Shown here: positions 36,267-45,379 of the stretch, piece after piece
How the letters are laid out: each line of letters begins with the position of its first letter
Numbering within the stretch: the first letter of the stretch is position 1
Assembly (NCBI RefSeq): GCF_040049275.1
Contig: NZ_JBDZDT010000001.1
Span: forward strand, 496,001 to 560,000
Source of the DNA: Aquabacter sp040049275
GTDB lineage: Bacteria > Pseudomonadota > Alphaproteobacteria > Rhizobiales > Xanthobacteraceae
Length of the DNA: 64,000 bases
Direction of reading: 5' to 3'
Program-made: the position numbers and the translations under genes
Notes under the pieces: generated by a model
Seen by the model: the letters and a program-made list of their open reading frames with translations, nothing else
Told to the model about the DNA's origin: nothing
Databases searched by the model: none

Positions 36267-36689
36267 ATGAACATTATCCAGACCCTTGAGGCCGAGCAGG
36301 CAGCTCGCCTCACCGAAAAGCGCGCGACCCCTGAATTCCAGCCCGGCGACACGGTGATCGTGAACGTGAAGGTTGTCGAAGGCGAGCGCACCCGCGTCCA
36401 GGCCTATGAAGGCGTGGTGATCGCCCGCTCCGGCGGCGGCCTCAACGAGAACTTCACGGTCCGCAAGATTTCCTACGGCGAAGGCGTGGAGCGCGTGTTC
36501 CCGATCCACTCGCCGCTGATCGATTCCATCAAGCTGGTGCGCCGGGGCAAGGTCCGCCGCGCGAAGCTCTATTATCTGCGCGACCGCCGCGGCAAGTCCG
36601 CCCGCATCGCCGAGCGCACCGACCGCCAGACGGACAAGAAGGGCAAGGGCAAGGGCGCGACGGCCGCTGCCGCGGCTCCCGCCGAGTGA
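36267..36689 (+). CDS. rplS: 50S ribosomal protein L19
   Basis: A 140 residue ribosomal protein at the 30S-50S interface. The standard sequence runs MNIIQTLEAEQAARLTEKRA, FQPGDTVIVNVKVVEGERTR and PIHSPLIDSIKLVRRGKVRR-like (SPLIDSIKLVRRGKVRRAK). A lysine-, glycine- and alanine-rich tail of about 20 residues follows. The leader (36146-36266) is long enough for its own promoter, and a clear terminator follows. Confidence 0.98.
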   Translation: MNIIQTLEAEQAARLTEKRATPEFQPGDTVIVNVKVVEGERTRVQAYEGVVIARSGGGLNENFTVRKISYGEGVERVFPIHSPLIDSIKLVRRGKVRRAKLYYLRDRRGKSARIAERTDRQTDKKGKGKGATAAAAAPAE

Positions 36690-36713
36690 GCCTTTCCGGC
36701 TTCTGATGCTTTC

Positions 36714-36743
36714 AACGCCGCCGGGCAACCGGCGGCGTTTTTT
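36714..36743 (+). terminator. Rho-independent terminator after rplS
   Basis: The stem AACGCCGCCGG / CCGGCGGCGTT (11 bp) with loop GCAA is followed by a run of T. It ends the trmD-rplS transcript and faces the convergent antiporter gene. Confidence 0.88.
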
Positions 36744-36751
36744 ATTTGGGC

Positions 36752-37831
36752 TTACGGCACCACCGCAAAGAACAGAAACGCGGCGAAGATCACCAGATGC
36801 ACGATGCCCTGAAGCACGGTGGTTCGGCCGGTGCCCAGGGTGATCACGCCGACAAACAGGGTCAGCGCCAGCAGAAGCACGTCTTTAGCACCCAGGCCGA
36901 GCGCGAGAGGCTGCCCAATCACCATCGAAACAGCGGCAACCGCCGGAATCGTCAGGCCGATGGTCGCGAGGGCGGATCCCAGCGCGAGGTTCAGGCTGGT
37001 CTGTAATCGATTGTGCCGCGCTGCCTTCAAAGCGGACAAGCCTTCCGGCAGCAGCACCAGCGCCGCAATGATGATCCCCACCACAGCCTTCGGAACTTCA
37101 AGATAGGCGATCCCGGTTTCCAGCGTGGGCGTCAGAGCCTTGGCAAGGCCGACAATGGCCACCAGCGCGCAGAGCAGAAGACCTGCGCTTATAGCCGTCG
37201 TTCTGACGGTGGGCGCAGGTGCGTGCGCCTCCGGGTCGTCATCCTGGGCCGGGAGAAAATAGTCGCGGTGCCGCACGGTCTGGATAAAGACGAAGGAGCA
37301 ATAGAGCACCAGCGACACGAAACCGGCGAAGACGAGCTGCGGGGCGCTGTAGACCGGGCCGAGTTCGCTCGAGGCGAAGTTCGGAAGCACCAAGGTGAGC
37401 CCGGTGAGCGCGGCCAGAACGGCCAGCGCGGCGCTCGCCCCTTGAAGCTGAAATCCCTGTTCGTGATGACGCGCCCCGCCCCAGAGCAGGCACGCGCCCA
37501 CGATGCCGTTGCACACGATCATCACGGCGGCGAAAACCGTATCGCGCGCGAGCCCTGCTTTCTCGACCGGGGCCGCGATCATGACCGAGACGATCAGCGC
37601 GGTCTCGATCACCGTTACGGCGAGGGCCAGGACAAGAGTGCCGAAGGGCTCGCCGACACGGTGTGCGACCACCTCCGCGTGGTAAACGGCCGCGAACACG
37701 GTGGCCAGCAAGGCGATTCCGATCGCCGCGACCATGATCCCCCCGCCGCCGACGAAAATTTTCGCCAGCAGGACCACCCAGGCCACGAGAGGCCACGCCC
37801 ATGTCCACAAAGGCGTCCGTGCCGCGACCAT
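36752..37831 (-). CDS. Calcium/proton (sodium/proton) antiporter, ChaA family
   Basis: About 359 residues and eleven membrane segments, near the 366 of E. coli ChaA. The CaCA alpha-repeat motifs are GEPFGTLVLALAVTVIETAL in the first half and LPEGLSALKAARHNRLQTSL followed by NLALGSALATIGLTIPAVA in the second, with the acidic residues expected for cation binding. An acidic loop (PAQDDDPEAHAPA) links the halves. I took the ATG at 37831, preceded by GGGGGGAT; the frame continues further up, but that part overlaps the neighbouring glycosyltransferase gene in another frame and is not membrane-like. It is convergent with rplS. Confidence 0.88.
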   Translation of the reverse strand: MVAARTPLWTWAWPLVAWVVLLAKIFVGGGGIMVAAIGIALLATVFAAVYHAEVVAHRVGEPFGTLVLALAVTVIETALIVSVMIAAPVEKAGLARDTVFAAVMIVCNGIVGACLLWGGARHHEQGFQLQGASAALAVLAALTGLTLVLPNFASSELGPVYSAPQLVFAGFVSLVLYCSFVFIQTVRHRDYFLPAQDDDPEAHAPAPTVRTTAISAGLLLCALVAIVGLAKALTPTLETGIAYLEVPKAVVGIIIAALVLLPEGLSALKAARHNRLQTSLNLALGSALATIGLTIPAVAAVSMVIGQPLALGLGAKDVLLLALTLFVGVITLGTGRTTVLQGIVHLVIFAAFLFFAVVP

Positions 37832-37910
37832 GGCGATCCCCCCAAAAACCAACGTGCCAACAAGATAACATCGCACGAATGCGAACCCGAGGCGCCAACT
37901 GCCGCGGAAC

Positions 37911-38825
37911 TCAAGGGATCTCTTGAGCCGTTGCCATGAGCCGCCCCAGCAGTCCCTCCGGGTCCGCCGCATAGGCCCGGCGCGCGCGCTCCAGGGCGGC
38001 GGCGCCGCCTCCACGGTGGCCGGCGCCGCCCACATGAAGCCAGGTGTCCACGAGGAGGAAGGGCTCCGGCTCGCCGGTGTCGGGATCGGGAAGCATGACC
38101 TCCCAGGTCTGCGCCCGGTCGAGCGCCGGCAAGGAGAGGTCACGATAGAGCACGCGCCAGTTCTGCCCGCCCGTGTCGAGGGTCAAAGGCGTGTCGGTGC
38201 CGAAATCGAGAGGCAGGTGTTCCACCGCCGCGAAATCGAACAGGCTGTAGCCGGGCCACAGGAACCAGCCGCCGAACCGCTCTCCCTTCCGCACCATGCC
38301 ATAGACCGGCTGGTGCGCGAGGCGGCTGGAAAGATCGTCCGCGGCCAGCGGGATGAGGTCGTGGTCGATGAGCGCGAAGCCGCGGGGGCGCGTCGGCCTT
38401 ATGAGGTTGCGCCAGATCCAGTTGAGGGCGACGCCGTGGGAGCGCGAGCCGTTCGGCCGGGAATGGAGCTGCGGCGCGGCGGGCATGGGGCAATAGAGCC
38501 GGCCCTCCTGCGTGCAGAGCGCGGCGATGCGCGCCCGGGCGGCGGGATCGGTGGAGTTGTCGCACACCACCAGGGCAAGCCCCGGCATGGCGCGCGCCAT
38601 GGCCTGGGACAGGAAGGCAATGGCCTCGGGCATGTTGAAGGCCACGGTGAAGACGAGGAACTCGCCCCGGAAACGCGACAGCTCAGCGAGAAGCGCCGCC
38701 TGCCCTTCCGCCTGCCGCTTCCCATAGACCCGGTCCACGGCCATGTTGCGCAGCCGCCGCGCGCCATGGGCGAGCGGCATGGCCCCCATCCAGTCGCGAA
38801 GCGAATAATTCCCGAGATCCCGCAT
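37911..38825 (-). CDS. Glycosyltransferase family 2-like protein
   Basis: About 304 residues with a GT-A type fold. The nucleotide-sugar strand is in FLVFTVAFNMPEAIAFLSQA, ALVVCDNSTD supplies the first acidic residue, and RGFALIDHDLIPL contains the DxD metal motif. The rest (KGERFGGWFLWPGYSLFDF, DTGGQNWRVLYRDL) is not of a characterised class, so neither sugar nor acceptor can be named. The ATG at 38825 (MRDLGNYSLRDWMG) is preferred over one at 38861. It is divergent from the GH123-like gene, which suggests a shared role in surface glycans, but that is only proximity. Confidence 0.7.
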   Translation of the reverse strand: MRDLGNYSLRDWMGAMPLAHGARRLRNMAVDRVYGKRQAEGQAALLAELSRFRGEFLVFTVAFNMPEAIAFLSQAMARAMPGLALVVCDNSTDPAARARIAALCTQEGRLYCPMPAAPQLHSRPNGSRSHGVALNWIWRNLIRPTRPRGFALIDHDLIPLAADDLSSRLAHQPVYGMVRKGERFGGWFLWPGYSLFDFAAVEHLPLDFGTDTPLTLDTGGQNWRVLYRDLSLPALDRAQTWEVMLPDPDTGEPEPFLLVDTWLHVGGAGHRGGGAAALERARRAYAADPEGLLGRLMATAQEIP

Positions 38826-38971
38826 GACGTGGCTTTTCGCGAGGCACGCCGCCCGCGTCAAGCGGCCGCGTCGCGGTTGAACCGGGCGGGCGGGCGGCGG
38901 CTTTCCGGGGTGGCTTCGGGGCTATAGCTTTCGGCGCGCGGATCGTGTCAACGTCCGGCCAGGAGGGTCGT

Positions 38972-41900
38972 ATGGGAAGCTTTCGCACCTGGTTCAGTGG
39001 ATTTGCCTGGGGGGTCATCCTCGGCGTGCTGGGCGCTTCGGCCGCCAGCATCATGCTGTTTCGCCCCGATTTCGTCGAACGCATGCGGGCGGAGCGCCCC
39101 TTCGCGGCCGCACCACCAACCGTTTCGGCACCCGCAGCCCCGGCCGCTGCGCCGGCTGCAGCGCCCGCGCCTGTGGCCGCAGCTGCCGCCGCGCCACCTG
39201 CGGCGGCCCCAGCCGCACCGGCGGCCAGCATCCCCGCCTTCTTCACCAACACCAACACCAAGGAGGCCCTGGACAAGGGCTTCGCCCCGCCCCGCGCCTT
39301 CTCGCCGGGGGATGACCTGGTGATCCGCGGGGTCAATACCAGCAGCGGCACGCTCAACCTCTCGGTGCGCATCGACGATGCCAGCTCCAAGAACTGGATG
39401 ACCAACTTCAACACCAACAGCAACTTCCCGCCCGGCCCGTTCGTCATGCGGGTACCGCTGAACAACCTGCCGACGCCGAGTTCGACCATGCTCGACGTAA
39501 ACGCGCTCACCCGCTTCATCGTCTTCACCGACCAGGGCACGCCCCCGGCCAAGATCGACAGCGTGAAGATCGAGCCGCGGCAGAATTCCGGCGCGCTGAC
39601 GCCCACCACCAAGGCCGCCGCCAACACGGTGACGAACGGCCAGTCCTGGCTTGCGGGGGCGCGCCTGACGGCCTCGCAGGATTTCAGCACGCCGGTGGCG
39701 TTCGACGCCAACCAGGAACTGGTGGTTTCCGGCACCAACACGTCGGCCAAGCCAGTCACCATCTATCTCCGGGTGGATGACGTGAACTCCACCAACTGGA
39801 ACTCGCGGGTGAACGCCACCGCGACCTTTCCCCCCGGCCCTTTTGTCTTGCGCTCACCGGTCTCCTCCTGGGTGACTCCCTCTAAGGCGCGGCTGGACCG
39901 CACCAAGGTGAAGCGCATCGTCGTCTCCAACGGTGAGGGTGAGGGCCCCATCACGCTCAACGATCTGCATGTGGAAGCGGGCTCGCCCGTGCCGCCGGAT
40001 GCGCTGGCGCTGCGCTTTGCGCCGAGCGCCGACATCCAGGTGCCGGGCTTCGAGACCGTTCTGCCCAACGATTCCCGCCTGTCCCATCCGGCCGGGGTGC
40101 TGATCCGCACCCAGAACGATCCCCTGCTGTCGAGCGGGCTCAACAATATCGACACCATCACCATCCCCTGGACCAAGAGCAGCGTCGCGACGGTTTCGCT
40201 CTGGACCGAGGATCAGGGCGAGTGGGAGTATTTTCCCCATTCCCTCAACCGCACCATCACCATCAACGGGCAGGTCATCCTCCAGCAGAGCCTGACGCCG
40301 GGCGAATGGGTGGACCAAGTCTATAAGCGCGGCCTCTGGAAGGAGGCCATGATCGACGGCGGCCCCTGGGAGGTTTACGCGAAGGACCGCTCGGGCCTGA
40401 TCACCGCCACCGTGCCTGTCATCGACGGCAAGATCGTCGTGCAACTCCAGTCCGACCAGCCGCCGAACAACGGCTATCTCGCCGCCATGGTCATCGAGCC
40501 AGGCAATAGCGACACGGCGGTGGACGCCATCGAGGACTGGCGGCGCAAGCGCTATCTGGAGCGCTGGCCGGTGGTGGACAAGCCGGTGGACCCGGCGCTC
40601 GCCAAGGACGTGACGCTGCGCATCCTCCCTGCGGGCGCACCGCGCAGCCAGCATCCCTTCTGGAACCCGAGCCTGCCGTTCCAGGCCAATTTCCGCGCGC
40701 CGCGCGGCGGCGTGGTCTCCATCGATTTCCTGGCCTTCTCCAACCAGGACGACCTGATGCCCGACGTCTCGGTCACCGCGCCGGACGGCATCACCCCGCT
40801 CGTGCGCTGGGGCAAGTGGACCTATATGCGCCGCGGCGTCGGCGAGAACAGCCTCGCCATCACCTCCGACGTGCTGGACGGCGACCTCTCCCACATGCGC
40901 GTCGTCAACGGCGTCCCACGCCGGCTGAACGTCACCTTCACCGTGCCCAACACCGCCAGGGGCACCCTTCCCGTGACCCTCGCCCTCGACATCGCCGGCA
41001 CCAAGGTGGAAGCCAGCGCCATGGTGGAGGTGATCCCCGTCACCCTGCCCCTCCCCGACCGGCCGGTGGGCTATTACATGGCGGCGCCCAACTGGGAGGT
41101 GTGGTTCCCGCCCGCGCCGGACGAGGCGGACCGGGGCATGGTGTGCGACTACACTGCGCTGCGCGCCTTCGGCATCAACGGCATCTCGCCCGACATGGTG
41201 ATGCCGACCCCGGACAAGCTCTCCCGCTATGTGCGGCAGATGAGCCTCGTGAAGCAAGCCGGCTTCCTGCCCCCTTATTTCGACTACACCTCCGTCAAAT
41301 ACATGCAGGAGGCGGTGGGCTTCTCGAAGATCGGCCCGAACATCGCCTCCGCCCAGCGCGCCCTGGCCGCGGCGGGGCTTCCGAACCCCCTCTGGTCCAT
41401 CGCCGACGAGCCGCCGCCGGGCGAAGCGGGTTTCACTGAGTTCAAGAGCATCCGCGACGCCATCAAGGCGGCCGCGCCGGACGCCGCCATTTCAGGCCAG
41501 CTCAACGATGCCAAGCAGCGCAACCTCCTGCCGGTGTTCGACACGGTGCTGGTCAATGACGGATTCGGGGTGAGCGCGTCCGGCTTCCAGCAGATGCGCG
41601 CCCAGAAAGTCATCCCCTGGATGTACAACATGCCCGACTTCAGGGCGGCGGCCGGCTTCCTTCTGTGGCGCACGGGCGGCCGGGGCTATCTGCAATGGCA
41701 CGCCCGCGCCTGGAGCGGCGATCCGCGCGACCCCACCGACGCCCGCGAGCCCGATTATGCCATGCTGCCGCTCAGCGGCGATCGCTGCGCGCCCGCGCCG
41801 ACCATCGATGCCCTGGTGATCACCACCAGCGAAGGCATCGAGGACCTGCGCTGGCTGCAATGGCTGGAGGACAAGGCATCGGGGGATTCCAAGGCCAGGG

Positions 41901-42025
41901 TGCTGAAGGAGGCGCTTTCCGATGCGGTGCCCGCCGACTGGGTCTCCTTCCAGAAGACCCCGCCCTCTTTGCCGGCGCTTCGCGACAAGATCATCGACTT
42001 CGCTCTTGCCGCCTCAGGCGGGTGA
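38972..42025 (+). CDS. Large membrane-anchored GH123/DUF4091-like protein with duplicated beta domain
   Basis: A 1017 residue protein. A single N-terminal TM (about 8-30) is followed by an Ala/Pro-rich linker (44-88). Two related beta-sandwich-like units follow (about 108-205 and 240-338), which share RVDD/RIDD, NW and PPGPFV[ML]R motifs. Further beta regions precede a TIM-barrel-like C-terminal part. The pair Asp812-Glu813 in WSIADEPPPGEAG resembles the Asp-Glu catalytic pair of GH123 N-acetylgalactosaminidases, and EGIEDLRWLQWLED matches the DUF4091 helix. The start is firm: AGGAGG precedes the ATG by six bases. The role is probably glycan hydrolysis or binding in the periplasm, but GH activity is inferred. 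It is encoded divergently from the glycosyltransferase-like gene. Confidence 0.72.
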   Translation: MGSFRTWFSGFAWGVILGVLGASAASIMLFRPDFVERMRAERPFAAAPPTVSAPAAPAAAPAAAPAPVAAAAAAPPAAAPAAPAASIPAFFTNTNTKEALDKGFAPPRAFSPGDDLVIRGVNTSSGTLNLSVRIDDASSKNWMTNFNTNSNFPPGPFVMRVPLNNLPTPSSTMLDVNALTRFIVFTDQGTPPAKIDSVKIEPRQNSGALTPTTKAAANTVTNGQSWLAGARLTASQDFSTPVAFDANQELVVSGTNTSAKPVTIYLRVDDVNSTNWNSRVNATATFPPGPFVLRSPVSSWVTPSKARLDRTKVKRIVVSNGEGEGPITLNDLHVEAGSPVPPDALALRFAPSADIQVPGFETVLPNDSRLSHPAGVLIRTQNDPLLSSGLNNIDTITIPWTKSSVATVSLWTEDQGEWEYFPHSLNRTITINGQVILQQSLTPGEWVDQVYKRGLWKEAMIDGGPWEVYAKDRSGLITATVPVIDGKIVVQLQSDQPPNNGYLAAMVIEPGNSDTAVDAIEDWRRKRYLERWPVVDKPVDPALAKDVTLRILPAGAPRSQHPFWNPSLPFQANFRAPRGGVVSIDFLAFSNQDDLMPDVSVTAPDGITPLVRWGKWTYMRRGVGENSLAITSDVLDGDLSHMRVVNGVPRRLNVTFTVPNTARGTLPVTLALDIAGTKVEASAMVEVIPVTLPLPDRPVGYYMAAPNWEVWFPPAPDEADRGMVCDYTALRAFGINGISPDMVMPTPDKLSRYVRQMSLVKQAGFLPPYFDYTSVKYMQEAVGFSKIGPNIASAQRALAAAGLPNPLWSIADEPPPGEAGFTEFKSIRDAIKAAAPDAAISGQLNDAKQRNLLPVFDTVLVNDGFGVSASGFQQMRAQKVIPWMYNMPDFRAAAGFLLWRTGGRGYLQWHARAWSGDPRDPTDAREPDYAMLPLSGDRCAPAPTIDALVITTSEGIEDLRWLQWLEDKASGDSKARVLKEALSDAVPADWVSFQKTPPSLPALRDKIIDFALAASGG

Positions 42026-42106
42026 GGCACACATCCTCATCGTCCGCCGCGGGACAGGGAGTGGTCCGCTCCTTGCCTGTGGAGGCCAACAGCGTCGCGA
42101 AGGTTC

Positions 42107-42697
42107 ATGGCGAACGATCTCTCCTTGCGCATCGTCATCGTCGATGACAGTCCCGTCCGTGCGGCCATCCTCAGCGAGGGGCTGCAGGAGGCGGGATTTG
42201 TCAACGTGCTGCGCCTGGAAGGGGTCAACAACCTTCTGGAGCGCATCTACGCCATCGACCCTGATGTGATCATCATCGACTTGGAAAACCCCAGCCGCGA
42301 CACCATCGAGCAGATGTTCCAGGTGAGCCGCGAGGTGAAGCGGCCGGTGGCCATGTTCGTGGACCAGTCGGACAAGTCCACCATCGAGGAGGCTATCGCC
42401 GCCGGCGTCGCCTCCTATGTGGTGGACGGCCTGCGCAAGGACCGGGTGCGGCCGATCCTGGAGACCACCATCTCGCGCTACCGCGCCTTCGCCCGGCTCC
42501 GGGAGGAGCTGGAGGAGGCGAAGAGCCAGCTTGAGGAGCGCAAGCTCGTGGACCGGGCGAAACTGATCCTCATGAAGGCCAAGAATATCGACGAGCAGAC
42601 CGCCTACGGCCTGATCCGGCGCACCGCCATGAACGAGAAGAAGCGCCTCGTCGACATTGCCCAATCCATCATCACCGCCGCGGAGCTCCTGCGATGA
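42107..42697 (+). CDS. nasT: ANTAR response regulator NasT
   Basis: A 196 residue regulator. The N-terminal receiver-like domain starts LRIVIVDDSPVRAAILSEGL and has the phospho-acceptor-position Asp in VIIIDLENPSRD. A coiled coil (ARLREELEEAKSQLEERKLV) leads to the RNA-binding ANTAR domain, ending KLILMKAKNIDEQTAYGLIR and AMNEKKRLVDIAQSII. NasT binds hairpins in leaders of nitrate-assimilation mRNAs and prevents termination when NasS releases it. GAAGG lies five bases before the ATG. It overlaps nasS by four bases. Confidence 0.95.
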   Translation: MANDLSLRIVIVDDSPVRAAILSEGLQEAGFVNVLRLEGVNNLLERIYAIDPDVIIIDLENPSRDTIEQMFQVSREVKRPVAMFVDQSDKSTIEEAIAAGVASYVVDGLRKDRVRPILETTISRYRAFARLREELEEAKSQLEERKLVDRAKLILMKAKNIDEQTAYGLIRRTAMNEKKRLVDIAQSIITAAELLR

Positions 42698-43830
42698 GAC
42701 GCCTCGCCATGGGCTTCATTCCCTTGACCGACGCCGCTGTGCTCATCGCGGCGGCGGAGCGCGGCTTCTCCATGGCCGAGGGCATCGAGATCGACCTGCA
42801 CCGGGAGGTCTCCTGGGCCAATATCCGCGACAAGGTGAATGTGGGCCTTCTGGACGGCGCCCACATGCTGGGTCCGCTCGCCATCGCCTCCTCGCTGGGC
42901 CTCGGCCATGTGCGGGTGCCGCTCGTGGTGCCGTTCGCGCTCAACCTCAATGGCAGCGCCATCACCATCGCCAAGGACATCTATGAAGAGATGGGCGAGA
43001 CCGGCACCGACCTCTCCACCGCGCTGGGCGCCGCCGGCGCCCTCGGCCGGGTGGTGGCGGCCCGCCGGGCGGCCGGGCACGACCCGCTCACGTTTGCTGC
43101 GGTCTATTCCTTCTCCACCCACACCTATCTCATCCGCCATTTCCTGAAAGCCGGCGGCATCGACCCGGACAAGGACGTGCGCCTGGTGGTCATCCCCCCG
43201 CCCTTCACGGCGGAAAGCCTGCGCAACGGGCTGATCCACGGCTTCTGCGTCGGCAGCCCCTGGAACAGCGTGGCGGTGGAAGCGGATGTGGGGCGCATCG
43301 CGGCGCTGGGCGCGGAGATCTTCGGGTGGGTGCCCGAGAAGGTGCTGGGCGTCCATGCCCGCTTCGTCAACACCGAGCCGGACCTGCTGCGGCGCCTCGT
43401 GCGGGCGCTCCATGCCGCCGCCCGCTGGTGCGAGGATCCGGCCAATCACGAGGACCTTGCCCGCCTCCTCGCCGAGCCGCGCCATCTCGGCCTGCCCGCC
43501 GATATCCTCAGGCGCACTTTGGACGGGCGCCTCCACACGGCGCCCGGCGGCGCGCTGCGCGCGCACCCCGACTATCTCGTGCTGAACCGCGACAATGCCA
43601 ACCGGCCGAACCTCGACCATGCGCTGTGGATGTACAGCCAGATCGTCAAGGCCGGCCAGGGCGAGTGGACGGCGGATGCTGCGCGCGAGGCCATCTCGGT
43701 CTACCGGCCGGATCTGTTCGATGCGGCAGTCGGCCCGCCCGTCCCCGCCCCGCGCCCGGAGCCCGACTGCGTCGCGACGCAGTTCGGCGACGTGTTCGAC
43801 CCCGAACGGTTCCTCGCGACGGGGGAATGA
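42694..43830 (+). CDS. nasS: Nitrate-sensing protein NasS (NrtA/CmpA-like, cytoplasmic)
   Basis: A 378 residue periplasmic-binding-protein fold of the NrtA/CmpA family but without a signal peptide (begins MRRLAMGFIPLTDAAVLIAA), as in NasS. Ligand-region motifs include REVSWANIRDKVNVGLLDGA and HMLGPLAIASSLGLG. NasS holds NasT inactive until nitrate or nitrite binds. The ATGA overlap with nasT supports production as a complex. The target nitrate-assimilation genes (nrt, nir, nas) are not in this window, so the pair acts elsewhere. Confidence 0.93.
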   Translation: MRRLAMGFIPLTDAAVLIAAAERGFSMAEGIEIDLHREVSWANIRDKVNVGLLDGAHMLGPLAIASSLGLGHVRVPLVVPFALNLNGSAITIAKDIYEEMGETGTDLSTALGAAGALGRVVAARRAAGHDPLTFAAVYSFSTHTYLIRHFLKAGGIDPDKDVRLVVIPPPFTAESLRNGLIHGFCVGSPWNSVAVEADVGRIAALGAEIFGWVPEKVLGVHARFVNTEPDLLRRLVRALHAAARWCEDPANHEDLARLLAEPRHLGLPADILRRTLDGRLHTAPGGALRAHPDYLVLNRDNANRPNLDHALWMYSQIVKAGQGEWTADAAREAISVYRPDLFDAAVGPPVPAPRPEPDCVATQFGDVFDPERFLATGE

Positions 43831-43884
43831 GGCGTCTGCTCCCGATAGAGGCGCGAGGCAGCCCGGCCGAGGATGGGATTGCCC

Positions 43885-44394
43885 TCAGTGCGCTCCGGGG
43901 GACGGCCCGCCGATCCTGTCGGACCATGCCAGCACGAGGCTCGAGCCCACGAACACCACATGGATGATCACCAGCCACATGAGCTGGGTCGTGTCCGCAT
44001 TCGCGTCGAGGTTCATGAAGGCCTTCAGCAGCGATATGGCCGAGATGGCGACGATGGAGGCCAGCAGCTTCTGCTTGAGCCCTGAGAAATCCACCCGCGT
44101 CATCCATTCCGGCCAGTCGGGATGCCCCGCGGGATCGATCTTCGAAACGAAATTCTCGTAGCCGGAGAAGATGACGATCAGCACCAGATTGCCGGTGAAG
44201 GTGAGGTCCACCAGGGTCAGCACGCCGAGGATGACGTCGCTCTCGCTGGCGCCCACCGCATGGGTCACGAAATGCAGCAGCTCGTGGCCGAACTTGAAAA
44301 GCAGCACCAGCAGCGCGATGACGAGGCCGAGATAGAAGGGCGCCATCAGCCAGCGGCTGCGGAACAACACCTGCTCGATCAACTTCTCGACCAT
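43885..44394 (-). CDS. YqhA family (UPF0114) membrane protein
   Basis: A 169 residue protein with four predicted TM segments. It carries the family's FRSRWLMAPFYLGLVIALL opening, the central LTLVDLTFTGNLVLIVIFSG and the GYENFVSKID segment. The function of the family is not known. It lies 73 bp after the last sugar-permease gene on the same strand and may be read through from that operon, although the products are not usually linked. Confidence 0.9.
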   Translation of the reverse strand: MVEKLIEQVLFRSRWLMAPFYLGLVIALLVLLFKFGHELLHFVTHAVGASESDVILGVLTLVDLTFTGNLVLIVIFSGYENFVSKIDPAGHPDWPEWMTRVDFSGLKQKLLASIVAISAISLLKAFMNLDANADTTQLMWLVIIHVVFVGSSLVLAWSDRIGGPSPGAH

Positions 44395-44467
44395 TCCAGC
44401 TCCTCCGCCTTGCCCATCCGAGGTGCCATGTTCACCACCGGATCGGCAAGGGGAGAAAGCACCGCGC

Positions 44468-45349
44468 CTATTCCTTCACGGCCCCCGTCATGGACGACAC
44501 GTAATAGTCCACGAAGAAGGAATAGAGGATCACCACCGGCAGGGAGCCGATCAGCGCACCGGCCATGAGCGCCCCCCATTCATAGACGTCCGAGCGCACC
44601 AATTCGGTGAGCACCCCCACCGGCACGGTCTTGTTCTCCGACGAGGCGATGAAGGTGAGCGCGTAGATGAACTCGTTCCAGGAGAGCGTGAAGGAGAAGA
44701 TGCCCGCCGAGATCAACCCCGGCACGGAGAGCGGCAGCAGTACCTTCAGGAGGATCTGCCAGCGCGAGGCGCCGTCCACCAGGGCGCATTCCTCCAGCTC
44801 GTAGGGGATGGAGCGGAAATAGCCCATGAGCAGCCAGGTGGAGAACGGCACCAGGAAGGTCGGGTAGGTGAGGATGAGCGCCAGCTTGGTGTCGTAGATG
44901 CCGATCTTGAACACCATCAGGGCCAGCGGGATGAACAGGATCGAAGGCGGCACCAGATAGGCGAGGAAGATGCCGAGCCCCACCCAGCGCGAGCCATGGA
45001 AGCGCAGCCGCTCGATGGCGTAGGCGGCGAACACCGAGGTCACGAGCGAGATGGCCGTGGCGAAGAAGGACACGAGCATCGTGTTCCAGAGCCAGCCGGG
45101 ATAGGAGGTCTCGAACAGCAGATACTTGATGTGCTCGAGCGTGGGCTCCACCACCCAGAGCGGCGAGTAATTGGCGTAGTCGGTGAGCTGGTGGTTCGGC
45201 TTGATGGCGGTGATCGCCATCCAGTAGAACGGAAACAGCAGCACGAACACGAAGACCAGAAGCGGCAGCATCACGGTGATGAGCCGCTTCGGCAGGCTGT
45301 CCAGATAGCTCATGCCGGTGGAATGGTCGGCGACGCTCTGGTCGTTCAT
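44468..45349 (-). CDS. Carbohydrate ABC transporter permease (MalG-type)
   Basis: A 293 residue inner-membrane permease with six TM segments. The EAA loop reads EECALVDGASRWQILLKVLL, followed by LPLSVPGL, which docks on the ATPase. The C-terminus PVVILYSFFVDYYVSSMTGA is typical of MalG-type partners. GAGGA lies nine bases before the ATG. The gene is last of four in the sugar operon (ATPase, binding protein, two permeases). Confidence 0.95.
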   Translation of the reverse strand: MNDQSVADHSTGMSYLDSLPKRLITVMLPLLVFVFVLLFPFYWMAITAIKPNHQLTDYANYSPLWVVEPTLEHIKYLLFETSYPGWLWNTMLVSFFATAISLVTSVFAAYAIERLRFHGSRWVGLGIFLAYLVPPSILFIPLALMVFKIGIYDTKLALILTYPTFLVPFSTWLLMGYFRSIPYELEECALVDGASRWQILLKVLLPLSVPGLISAGIFSFTLSWNEFIYALTFIASSENKTVPVGVLTELVRSDVYEWGALMAGALIGSLPVVILYSFFVDYYVSSMTGAVKE

Positions 45350-45379
45350 GGGGCTGTCCTCGAAACGTGAGCGCTCATC

